A DNA stretch of 13,686 nt from Burkholderiales bacterium (GTDB lineage Bacteria; Pseudomonadota; Gammaproteobacteria; Burkholderiales; Usitatibacteraceae), in NCBI GenBank assembly GCA_025350945.1, contig JANXWW010000092.1, positions 1 to 13,686 of the forward strand, given 5' to 3'. The notes under the pieces are model-generated. The model was not told where the DNA came from. It made no database searches and saw only the letters and a program-made list of their open reading frames with translations. Made by a program: the position numbers and the translations under genes. Below are positions 7,973 to 13,686 of the stretch, piece by piece. Position 1 is the first letter of the stretch, and each line of letters begins with the position of its first letter.

Positions 7973-7987
7973 GCCGAAAGCGCCACG

Positions 7988-7993
7988 TATAAT
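7988..7993 (+). promoter_or_regulatory. Candidate -10 element for rlmD
   Basis: A perfect TATAAT lies 32 bases before the rlmD ATG, in the 53-base gap after the hydroxylase gene. No convincing -35 element is seen at 16-18 bases upstream, so this may be an activator-dependent or weak promoter. It would separate rlmD from the envelope unit upstream. Confidence 0.45.
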
Positions 7994-8025
7994 TCGCGTC
8001 TCCTTCTTGCTCAACCAGGCTTACG

Positions 8026-9402
8026 ATGTCCGTCACAGATTCCGCCATACCCTTGGCGATTGCGCCAACGCCAGCTGTTCCTATTATTCCCACCGCGCAC
8101 ATCGAATCGCTCGATCATGAAGGCCGAGGCGTCGCGCATGTAGAGGGCAAGGCCATTTTTATCGCAGGCGCATTGCCGCGTGAAACGGTGACGTATCAGC
8201 CGTCGCGAAAGAAGAAAAACTTTGAAACCGCCACTTTGATTTCGATTAAACGCGAGGCTGCGGAACGCGTTGCACCGCGCTGTAAATTCTACGAAATCTG
8301 CGGCGGATGCGCGTTGCAACATGCGGATTACACCCTGCAAGTGGCCGCGAAACAGCGCGTGCTGGAAGACAATCTTGCCCGCATTGGCAAAGTCAAACCA
8401 GACTCCATTCTTCCGCCGATCTACGCTGCGCAGTGGGCCTATCGGCATCGTGCACGCATGTCGGTGAATTACGTTGCGAAAAAAGGCGGTGTCCTGGTCG
8501 GCTTTCGTGAGCGCAAATCAAGCTATGTGGCGGATATGCATTCCTGCGAAGTGCTTGCCGGTGGTGTGGGGCAGATGATTGACGCCTTGCGTGAGATGCT
8601 GTCCACGCTCGATATTCGCAACCGAATTCCGCAGATAGAAGTCGCGGTAGGCGAGCACGTGACTGCGCTTGTGCTGCGCATCATGGAGCCGCTAACCGCA
8701 AACGATGAGATCAAGCTCAAAGCGTTCGCGGATCAGCATCAGGCCAAACGCATTCAGTGGTGGCTGCAAGTCAAGGGCCCGGAAACCGCTGCGCCGTGGT
8801 ACCCGCTCGATGCGCCAGTATTGACTTACGATTTGCCGGAATATGACATTGAAATTAATTTTCGTCCGACCGAATTCACGCAGGTGAATCACGGTGTCAA
8901 TCGGTTGATGGTGCAGCGCGCGATGCAATTGCTTGATCCCAAGCCCGGTGAAAAGATCGCTGATTTATTTTGCGGGCTGGGTAATTTTAGTTTGCCGATT
9001 GCGCGTCTGGGTGCTGATGTGATTGGCGTCGAGGGCAGTGAATCACTCACTCAGCGCGCGTCGGAGAATGCAGCGCGAAATAATCTGCGCGAGCGCGCCA
9101 CTTTTTTCCCGGCCGATTTGTACACCGACCAGGAAGCCGCCATGAAGCGCGTGCCAACAGTATCGAAGATGTTGATTGATCCGCCGCGTGATGGCGCAAT
9201 GGAAGTGTGCAATTTGCTATCGCGCGAATTGCGTCCCGAACTGAAACGCATTGTGTACGTGTCATGCAGTCCCGGCACCCTTGCGCGAGATGCAGGCATG
9301 CTGGTGCATTCGCAAGGCTTTACCTTGCGCGCCGCAGGTGTCGTGAATATGTTTCCGCATACGGCGCATGTGGAGTCGATTGCGTTGTTTGAAAGAGATT
9401 AG
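8026..9402 (+). CDS. rlmD: 23S rRNA (uracil-1939-C5)-methyltransferase RlmD
   Basis: A 458-residue TrmA/RumA-family enzyme that uses S-adenosylmethionine to make m5U in 23S rRNA. The N-terminal part (about 24-75) fits a TRAM RNA-binding domain. The [4Fe-4S] cysteines are C86, C92 and C95 (CKFYEICGGC) plus C174 (HSCEVL), a pattern that separates RlmD from cluster-free TrmA. The SAM-binding motif is ADLFCGLGNF (312-321). IDPPRDG follows near 384, and the catalytic nucleophile is C414 in YVSCSPGTLARD. The terminal HVES motif supplies the general base E450. Length matches the family, apart from an N-terminal extension of about 20 mostly Ala/Pro/Ile residues. RlmC cannot be strictly excluded, but the length and TRAM domain favour RlmD. 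It converges with yccA on a shared terminator. Confidence 0.93.
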   Translation: MSVTDSAIPLAIAPTPAVPIIPTAHIESLDHEGRGVAHVEGKAIFIAGALPRETVTYQPSRKKKNFETATLISIKREAAERVAPRCKFYEICGGCALQHADYTLQVAAKQRVLEDNLARIGKVKPDSILPPIYAAQWAYRHRARMSVNYVAKKGGVLVGFRERKSSYVADMHSCEVLAGGVGQMIDALREMLSTLDIRNRIPQIEVAVGEHVTALVLRIMEPLTANDEIKLKAFADQHQAKRIQWWLQVKGPETAAPWYPLDAPVLTYDLPEYDIEINFRPTEFTQVNHGVNRLMVQRAMQLLDPKPGEKIADLFCGLGNFSLPIARLGADVIGVEGSESLTQRASENAARNNLRERATFFPADLYTDQEAAMKRVPTVSKMLIDPPRDGAMEVCNLLSRELRPELKRIVYVSCSPGTLARDAGMLVHSQGFTLRAAGVVNMFPHTAHVESIALFERD

Positions 9403-9433
9403 CGCGTGATGGTATTTGCGCTTGTATAAATAA

Positions 9434-9464
9434 AAAAAGCAAATAGAAAAAGCAAATGAAAAAA
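9434..9464 (+). repeat. Short A-rich tandem repeat before the rlmD terminator
   Basis: The unit AAAAAGCAAAT occurs twice (about 9434-9457) and is followed by the A-run of the terminator stem. It probably reflects slippage in A-rich DNA. It gives an A/U-rich stretch in the rlmD transcript just ahead of the hairpin. Confidence 0.55.
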
Positions 9465-9489
9465 GCCCCGCGTTTGCGGGGCTTTTTTT
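9459..9489. terminator. Bidirectional intrinsic terminator between rlmD and yccA
   Basis: GCCCCGC (9465-9471), a GTTT loop and GCGGGGC (9476-9482) form a perfect seven-pair G:C stem, flanked by six A on the left and seven T on the right. The A-run gives a U-tract on the minus-strand transcript, so the element can end both convergent genes. Confidence 0.93.
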
Positions 9490-9524
9490 GCGGCTAAAAC
9501 TCAGCCTGCCATGTTACAAACTGG

Positions 9525-10214
9525 CTAATTGCGATTGCCTGTGATCGACAACAAGATATTCAACAAGCTTGAAAAGATGTTGTAGATGCTGACATAAATA
9601 CTCAATGTCGCGCTGATGTAATTGGTTTCTCCGCCATGCACAATGCTATTGATGGTGTAGGCAATAATCAGCGATGAAATCAAGATAAACGCAGCAGAAA
9701 TCGCCAATTGCAGTGCGGGCATTTGCAAAAAGATGTTTGCGACAACCGCGATCATCAACACAATAACGCCGACAAACAGGAAGCGCGCCATGCCAGAAAG
9801 ATTACGCTTGGTTGTGGCCGAGAAGGCGGCAAGTGACATAAATGTCACGCCCGTTCCGCCCGCCGCGACGGCGATAAGTTGCGCGCCGTTGCTAAATGAT
9901 AGTGCAACCTGCAACAGCGGTCCCAAAATCACACCCATAAAAAATGTAAAGCCCAGCAGCAAATAAACGCCGAGGCTCGAATTTTTATTTTTCTCGATGG
10001 CGAACATCATGCCGTACAGCACCGCCAGCAAAATCAGCGAGCTCATAATCGGGCTTGCGCGCATAAAACTGAAATTGAGATTGGTGCCGATAAATGCGCC
10101 GATCACAGTCGGGATCATCGTCACGCCCAAGAGCGCGTAGGTGTTGCGTAGCACCCGATTCTGGGTAACCGCGATGGTGCTGGTGGCGGGCGTCATCTGG
10201 ATGTCAGGTTGCAT
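9525..10214 (-). CDS. yccA: YccA-type Bax inhibitor-1 family membrane protein
   Basis: A 229-residue protein with about seven hydrophobic segments, the first near residues 29-45 and the last near 205-224. The N-terminal RVLRNTYALLGVT, the segment ANIFLQMPALQLAISAAFI and the ending HGGETNYISATLSIY closely resemble E. coli YccA as I recall it. YccA is an inner-membrane substrate and modulator of the FtsH protease that protects SecYEG when secretion jams; wider BI-1 family members act as pH-sensitive calcium leak channels. In the region before HGGETNY, the acidic residue I expect in the (F/Y)(D/E)T motif appears to be Thr (T187). A good ribosome binding site (AAAGGAAA, complement of 10221-10228) sits six bases before the start. 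Seems monocistronic, ending at the bidirectional terminator. Confidence 0.92.
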   Translation of the reverse strand: MQPDIQMTPATSTIAVTQNRVLRNTYALLGVTMIPTVIGAFIGTNLNFSFMRASPIMSSLILLAVLYGMMFAIEKNKNSSLGVYLLLGFTFFMGVILGPLLQVALSFSNGAQLIAVAAGGTGVTFMSLAAFSATTKRNLSGMARFLFVGVIVLMIAVVANIFLQMPALQLAISAAFILISSLIIAYTINSIVHGGETNYISATLSIYVSIYNIFSSLLNILLSITGNRN

Positions 10215-10256
10215 AATAAATTTCCTTTCAATGCTTTTAATGAAATGACAACTTAG

Positions 10257-10262
10257 ATTGTA
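10257..10262 (-). promoter_or_regulatory. Candidate -10 element for yccA
   Basis: On the minus strand this reads TACAAT, five of six matches to the consensus, about 43 bases before the yccA start codon. No good -35 hexamer is found at the normal distance, so the call is tentative. Confidence 0.3.
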
Positions 10263-10368
10263 AAGTGATTTTCAAGTTCCGTCTTGAATTCCGCAGTCCC
10301 TTCTCAGCGCCAGCCGTGAATTGTCAATAATTTAGACAACAAATGATGCCATTTGCGGGGCAAAGTGT

Positions 10369-10374
10369 TAAAAT
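10369..10374 (+). promoter_or_regulatory. Candidate -10 element for tRNA-Ser
   Basis: TAAAAT, five of six matches to consensus, ends 11 bases before the mature tRNA 5' end, which would give a very short leader. A -35 hexamer at the right distance is not obvious. An inverted repeat TTGTC-N9-GACAA (10321-10339) lies just upstream. Confidence 0.35.
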
Positions 10375-10385
10375 TTGCATTATTA

Positions 10386-10475
10386 GGAGGTGTGGCCGAG
10401 CGGTTTAAGGCACTGGTCTTGAAAACCAGCGAAGGCGCGAGTCTTCCGTGAGTTCGAATCTCACCGCCTCCGCCA
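10386..10475 (+). tRNA. tRNA-Ser (anticodon UGA)
   Basis: A 90-base type II tRNA with encoded CCA. The acceptor stem GGAGGTG (10386-10392) pairs with CGCCTCC (10465-10471), with one T-G pair. The discriminator is G, as expected for serine, and CCA is at 10473-10475. The anticodon stem is CTGGT/ACCAG with loop CTTGAAA, giving anticodon TGA at 10420-10422, which reads UCA and related serine codons. A long variable arm (roughly 10431-10449) and a T-loop with GTTCGAATC are present. It is transcribed away from yccA. The 3' trailer is rich in inverted repeats that involve its own acceptor end. Confidence 0.97.
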
Positions 10476-10490
10476 AACTTGTGCGGAGGC
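10466..10490 (+). repeat. Inverted repeat pairing the tRNA acceptor strand with its trailer
   Basis: GCCTCCGC (10466-10473, the 3' acceptor strand plus discriminator) is perfectly complementary to GCGGAGGC (10483-10490) across a nine-base loop. In the precursor this eight-pair hairpin would compete with the normal acceptor stem. Confidence 0.75.
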
Positions 10491-10503
10491 TCGTAAATCT
10501 GTT

Positions 10504-10544
10504 CGCCAAACACCAAAACCTCGTAAGGGGTTTTTTGTTTGGCG
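10504..10544 (+). terminator. Two-part hairpin, likely terminator of tRNA-Ser
   Basis: The inner stem AAAACCTC (10515-10522) and GGGGTTTT (10527-10534) close a GTAA tetraloop and run into six T (10531-10536). An outer perfect stem CGCCAAAC (10504-10511) / GTTTGGCG (10537-10544) encloses it. The inner stem plus U-tract is a plausible intrinsic terminator; the outer arms echo the tRNA 3' end. Confidence 0.7.
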
Positions 10545-10671
10545 GAGGGCAAAAAAGCAAACATCAGTATCTGCGTGCCCTACAGAGCAAAAACGCGTCA
10601 AACGCCCCGCCAGTAACAGAGTTAAGTGTCGCATTTTCTGGACATATTCCCGGATGTGGCGATGCGTGCAA

Positions 10672-11430
10672 TCACCCCGCAAACACCCGCGCCAGTTTCT
10701 TAAATCCATCCGCATTCGCATGCAGCTCATCCATCCACTGACCATCCTCAATCGTGCCTGCTGTTTTGCGGAATACAACTTTGTTGTGATGTGATGCCAA
10801 ATCGTTTTGCCAAAACGCAAGCGTATCGATCAGCGTCGCCACGACCTCGCGGCGAAAGCCACCGCGCGCGAGATTGCCGTCATCAGGCACTTTGCGCGCA
10901 TCCATCGGCACCTTCAGCCATTTGCCGCCACCAATGATGACCCGACCATCCGGAATCGCATAATCATAATTGTGCAGCCTCACTTCGGCATTCGGCGCAT
11001 ATTGCTCTACCAATTTAATTAACGTTTCAAGATCGACAAAAATCTGCGTAAACAGCGCATGCATTTTTGGTAAATCAAAACATGATTGAGGCGTGACGCA
11101 CGCGCTGCAATCGGTTAAAAGAATTTCCGCGAAATCATCCCACCCCGCAAAATCATTACCGCCCGCACTCAAATAAATTCGCCTGAGCGTGCCCGCGCTG
11201 CCGATGAGCGATTCTTTAAACATGTCGAAATATCGCTGATTGCGATCCACCATATCAGACGCCTCCAACCCGCTCTCGCCCAGCACCAGGATGTGCTGCA
11301 TCGCATGAATGTTATCCAGCTCAGAAGTCAAATTCGCAAACGGATGCGCAAACCACGAATCGCCGAAACAAATGTGCTCGGCGGAGAAGCCTGCGTTGGA
11401 GAGGGCGGCGGGGGAGAAGTAAAGGGGCAT
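10672..11430 (-). CDS. SGNH/GDSL-type hydrolase without signal peptide
   Basis: The product is 252 residues from the preferred ATG at 11430 (256 from the ATG at 11442). Landmarks of SGNH hydrolases are present in order (256-residue numbering): block I CFGDSWF with the nucleophile serine S29, a block II-like LVLGESG near 53-58, block III SAGGNDF with G95 and N96, and block V DELH (D238, H241). The catalytic triad is therefore complete. Family members are esterases, lipases, acyltransferases or acetylhydrolases. Most secreted ones carry a signal peptide, but this one begins MPLYFSPAALS and should be cytoplasmic unless exported some other way. A cysteine-containing loop (DCSACVTPQSC, 111-121) after block III is unusual. 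The gene stands alone between tRNA-Ser and the divergent sugar dehydrogenase gene. I do not recognise a specific subfamily. Confidence 0.82.
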   Translation of the reverse strand: MPLYFSPAALSNAGFSAEHICFGDSWFAHPFANLTSELDNIHAMQHILVLGESGLEASDMVDRNQRYFDMFKESLIGSAGTLRRIYLSAGGNDFAGWDDFAEILLTDCSACVTPQSCFDLPKMHALFTQIFVDLETLIKLVEQYAPNAEVRLHNYDYAIPDGRVIIGGGKWLKVPMDARKVPDDGNLARGGFRREVVATLIDTLAFWQNDLASHHNKVVFRKTAGTIEDGQWMDELHANADGFKKLARVFAG

Positions 11431-11436
11431 TTTTAA

Positions 11437-11440
11437 CTCC
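11437..11440 (-). promoter_or_regulatory. Ribosome binding site that decides the SGNH hydrolase start
   Basis: On the minus strand GGAG lies six bases before the ATG ending at 11430. The upstream in-frame ATG at 11442 has only a weak site and overlaps this GGAG, so the shorter form is preferred. Confidence 0.6.
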
Positions 11441-11561
11441 ATTGATTCTTTTACTTGTCCGATACGAGTACAACAGGATCTCTATGTGTGTAGTTTCCGG
11501 TTTTGACGCCTTTTTTTGTAAACTAAGGTACTCCCGTTAACGCTCAACGTGTGGACTATTC

Positions 11562-12740
11562 ATGAAATGCTTCATCACAAAATACTTCAGCGCTACAATT
11601 CCGCTGCTGTTTCTATCCATCAGCAGCTGCGCAAAAACTGAATCCCCGCTCGAAACGTTCGACTCCGAACTCTACAAAATTCGCGCCGTAACCGTCACCA
11701 GCGGCTTGAAAATACCGTGGGGATTGGCGTTCCTGCCGGATGGTCGAATGATCGTGAATGAGAAGCGCGGTACCATGCGCTTGATCGAAAACGGCAAGTT
11801 AATTTCCAAATCGATTGAGGGAATTCCGAAAGCCACCGAGCATGGGCAAGGTGGATTGCTGGATGTGGTGCTGCATCCCAAATACGCGGAAAACGGTTGG
11901 ATTTACTGGACCTACAATGGCGAAGAAAAAGGCCTGCACGGCACTGAGCTCGCGCGAGGTAAGTTGGGCGGCACGAAAACGGAACCGCGCATGACGGACG
12001 TGCAAGTGCTGTTCAAGCAGCAGCCGAAATCGGATCGTGAACACCATTTTGGCTCGCGCATTGTGTTTGATCGCGCGGGTTATTTGCATGTCGGTTTTGG
12101 GGACCGCGGTGACGATCCTGATAAAGGTTATGAAGAGCGCGCACAGAAAATAAATGATCTGGCGGGCAAAACAATTCGATTATTTGATGATGGCCGCGTG
12201 CCACCTGACAATCCTTTTGTCAGCACACCCAACGCCCGCGCAGAAATTTTCACGCTCGGCAATCGCAATATTCAAGGCGCAGCATTGCACCCGACGACCG
12301 GTAAAGTCTGGATGCACGAGCATGGCCCGCAGGGAGGCGACGAAATCAATATCATTACCGCAGGCACCAACTACGGTTGGCCGGTAATCACGTATGGTGC
12401 GAATTACGGCACTGGTACGAAGATCGGCGAGGGCACAGAAAAAGCAGGTATGGCACAGCCGCTGTACAAATGGGTGCCCTCGATTGCGCCATCGGGCATG
12501 GCGTTTTATTCGGGCCGCGCGATGCCAAAATGGAAAGACAATTTATTCGTTGGCGCGCTGGCAAAACAATCGCTGGTGCGGCTCACACTTGATGGCGAGA
12601 AAGTGGTTGGTGAAGAGCGACTATTTGAAAACAAACTCGGACGCATTCGCGATGTGCGCGAAGGGCCGGATGGTTATATTTATATATTGACCAATGGTTC
12701 CGATGGCAAATTAATCAGACTGGAGATTGCAAACCCATGA
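11562..12740 (+). CDS. PQQ-dependent sugar dehydrogenase lipoprotein (glucose/sorbosone dehydrogenase family)
   Basis: A 392-residue protein with a lipoprotein signal: hydrophobic PLLFLSISSC with lipobox ISSC and C23 as the lipidated residue. Ala at +2 suggests the outer membrane, facing the periplasm. The rest is a six-bladed propeller of the soluble glucose dehydrogenase/YliI family, which oxidises aldoses with PQQ. Signatures: IPWGLAFLPDG near 51, HGQGGLLD, EHHFGSR with the likely catalytic H162 (second His equally possible), GFGDRGDD, LGNRNIQG near 232, HEHGPQGGDEIN (PQQ and calcium region, 252-263) and NYGWP. The true substrate among aldoses cannot be assigned. The stop overlaps the cytochrome b gene by four bases (ATGA), pointing to a shared electron path. 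No PQQ biosynthesis genes are in the window. Shine-Dalgarno support is modest. Confidence 0.9.
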   Translation: MKCFITKYFSATIPLLFLSISSCAKTESPLETFDSELYKIRAVTVTSGLKIPWGLAFLPDGRMIVNEKRGTMRLIENGKLISKSIEGIPKATEHGQGGLLDVVLHPKYAENGWIYWTYNGEEKGLHGTELARGKLGGTKTEPRMTDVQVLFKQQPKSDREHHFGSRIVFDRAGYLHVGFGDRGDDPDKGYEERAQKINDLAGKTIRLFDDGRVPPDNPFVSTPNARAEIFTLGNRNIQGAALHPTTGKVWMHEHGPQGGDEINIITAGTNYGWPVITYGANYGTGTKIGEGTEKAGMAQPLYKWVPSIAPSGMAFYSGRAMPKWKDNLFVGALAKQSLVRLTLDGEKVVGEERLFENKLGRIRDVREGPDGYIYILTNGSDGKLIRLEIANP

Positions 12741-13423
12741 TGAAAACAATTTTTGTTTGGGATATTCCCGTTCGGCTATTTCACTGGTCGCTGGCGACAT
12801 CCATTGCGATGCTGTTTATCACCGCGCAGATCGGCGGCAACGCGATGGAGTGGCATAAAAAAATCGGCTATTTCGTTATTGGCCTCATTTTATTTCGCGT
12901 GGTGTGGGGATTCGTCGGCAGCTATCACGCGCGTTTTAAAAATTTTGTTCGCACGCCCACGACCGTGATCGCGTATGCGAAAAATCTTTTCAAGAAAGAG
13001 AGTCCGCATTACGTCGGGCACAACCCTATGGGGGCCTTGAGCGTACTAGCGTTGATAGCGGCGGTTGGATTTCAAACCGCGACGGGACTTTTTTCGAACG
13101 ACGACATCATGCTCGAAGGCCCGTATGTAAGCATGGTTTCCAAGGCCTTCAGCGACCAGATGACGAGGCTGCATCAACTGAATTCGAATGTGATTCTGGT
13201 TTTGATCGGCCTGCATTTATCGGCAATTGTTTTTTATGCCGTGTTCAAAAAAGAGCAGCTCATTGAAGCCATGCTCACCGGAAAAAAGGAGGTAAACTCC
13301 AGTATTGGTGGGCATTTTGAGGCAGAAATGACTGAAAAAGCGCGCCCAGTCTGGTTGCCGTGGTTGATCGTCATTGCCGTGGGTGGCATCGTATACGCGC
13401 TGGTGACGAGAGTGATTTTTTAA
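12737..13423 (+). CDS. Cytochrome b561-type membrane di-haem cytochrome b
   Basis: A 228-residue membrane protein opening with the family signature VWDIPVRLFHW. Likely haem-ligand histidines are H16, H40, H146 and H160, lying in hydrophobic segments near 15-31, 42-61, 100-118 and 150-170. A fifth hydrophobic segment near 206-224 ends the protein, and residues 182-205 form a polar link. It resembles the b-type cytochromes of the Ni/Fe-hydrogenase and cytochrome b561 group, which pass electrons between a periplasmic partner and the quinone pool. No hydrogenase genes are seen. Overlap with the sugar dehydrogenase gene and the facing class II cytochrome c gene suggest one of these as partner. ATG 12737 is preferred over 12740 because GGAG at 12722-12725 is closer to it. 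Confidence 0.88.
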   Translation: MMKTIFVWDIPVRLFHWSLATSIAMLFITAQIGGNAMEWHKKIGYFVIGLILFRVVWGFVGSYHARFKNFVRTPTTVIAYAKNLFKKESPHYVGHNPMGALSVLALIAAVGFQTATGLFSNDDIMLEGPYVSMVSKAFSDQMTRLHQLNSNVILVLIGLHLSAIVFYAVFKKEQLIEAMLTGKKEVNSSIGGHFEAEMTEKARPVWLPWLIVIAVGGIVYALVTRVIF

Positions 13424-13447
13424 TAAGCGCGGTTGCGGGAATCAAAA

Positions 13448-13482
13448 AAAACGCCACCTGCGAATTACACAGGCGGCGTTTT
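13448..13482. terminator. Bidirectional terminator between the cytochrome b and cytochrome c genes
   Basis: AAAACGCC (13448-13455) and CCTG (13457-13460) pair with CAGG (13470-13473) and GGCGTTTT (13475-13482), with one A-C mismatch and a nine-base loop. The A-run on the left (13444-13451) and the T-run on the right allow termination from both sides. Confidence 0.85.
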
Positions 13483-13502
13483 ATATTCAAGCAACAAAAA
13501 AT

Positions 13503-13686
13503 TTACTTGTTCTTGTAATCATCGTGACAAGCCTTGCAGCTTGCACCGGTCGCGCCAAATTGTTTTTTGATCTCGTCGAAACTACCTGTTTTTGAAATCG
13601 CGGCGAGTTTGGTTGCCTCTTCATTCATTTTCGCGAGCTTCGATTTGAAGTCATCCATCTTCGTCCAGATTTCAGGTTTCGCTTTG
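13503..13686 (-). CDS. Class II cytochrome c (cytochrome c'/c556 type), C-terminal part
   Basis: The last 60 codons are visible; the gene runs off the window end, so the start and signal peptide are outside. The fragment begins KAKPEIWTKMDDF and ends with the haem-attachment site CKACH followed by DDYKNK at the very C-terminus. This is the arrangement of class II cytochromes c (a four-helix bundle with the haem near the C-terminus), which are periplasmic. Cytochromes c' bind gases such as NO and CO, while c556-type members carry electrons; the fragment cannot separate them because the sixth-ligand region is missing. The gene faces the b561-type cytochrome gene across a shared terminator, and a functional link between the two is plausible. 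Confidence 0.92.
   Translation of the reverse strand, partial: KAKPEIWTKMDDFKSKLAKMNEEATKLAAISKTGSFDEIKKQFGATGASCKACHDDYKNK

Noticed and set aside
9434..9464. A-rich repeat as the start of a CRISPR or other regulated array
   Set aside because: There are only two short copies in low-complexity sequence, with no spacers.
10304..10564. An 86-codon minus-strand open frame with a seemingly conserved segment (EIRTHGRLAPSLVFKT)
   Set aside because: It is the antisense translation of tRNA-Ser. Such frames are widely mis-annotated as proteins because the tRNA itself is conserved.
10386..10671. tRNA-Ser as the integration site of a mobile element
   Set aside because: The tRNA-end copies are only 8-12 bases and close together, and no integrase, phage or plasmid gene follows. 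The repeats are better explained by hairpin structures.
11503..11508. TTGACG as the -35 element of the sugar dehydrogenase promoter
   Set aside because: No acceptable -10 hexamer lies 15-18 bases downstream.
12737..13423. Cytochrome b as the membrane subunit of a Ni/Fe hydrogenase
   Set aside because: No hydrogenase large or small subunit genes are in the window, and the gene overlaps a sugar dehydrogenase instead.

Overview
The window looks like ordinary chromosome of a Gram-negative proteobacterium, most likely beta or gamma. The signs are a GspE/PilB-type ATPase, a YccA-type Bax-inhibitor protein, RlmD, a lipoprotein signal with lipobox, several Sec signal peptides, and a class II cytochrome c next to a b561-type cytochrome. 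Base composition appears moderate and even. I see no transposase, integrase, phage gene or CRISPR array. The species cannot be named from this sequence.

Layout, left to right. (1) 1-330 is the C-terminal end of a type II secretion/type IV pilus family ATPase. (2) 420-4559 is a tightly packed three-gene + strand unit: an HDAC-family deacetylase, an Lhr-type 'ligase-associated' DEXH helicase (8-nt overlap) and a PdeM-type metallophosphoesterase (ATGA overlap). The helicase and phosphoesterase are two members of the known four-gene Lhr-Core/MPE/Exo/ligase DNA repair cluster. The ligase and exonuclease are not in this window, and a deacetylase sits directly upstream instead. (3) A zinc-ribbon Nudix hydrolase (-) converges on pdeM with overlapping stop codons. 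(4) 5276-7972 is a second + strand unit: a secreted YVTN-type beta-propeller, a secreted NodB-like polysaccharide deacetylase with an altered metal-binding motif, and a membrane di-iron hydroxylase of the sterol desaturase superfamily. (5) rlmD (+) and yccA (-) converge on a strong bidirectional terminator. (6) tRNA-Ser(UGA) is followed by unusually structured inverted repeats. (7) A leaderless SGNH hydrolase (-) is divergent from a PQQ-dependent sugar dehydrogenase lipoprotein (+). The dehydrogenase overlaps a b561-type cytochrome gene, and a class II cytochrome c (-, cut by the window end) lies across a second bidirectional terminator.

How the genes may work together. The helicase and PdeM probably act in DNA repair, and translational coupling ties the HDAC-like protein to them. 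The propeller, deacetylase and hydroxylase may form a cell-envelope module. The sugar dehydrogenase, cytochrome b and cytochrome c' could form a short periplasmic electron-transfer route. The less expected points are the HDAC gene coupled to Lhr/pdeM, the Thr in place of a metal-ligand Asp in the deacetylase, and the tRNA-Ser trailer that can pair with the tRNA's own acceptor strand. I found no clear wholly new system.
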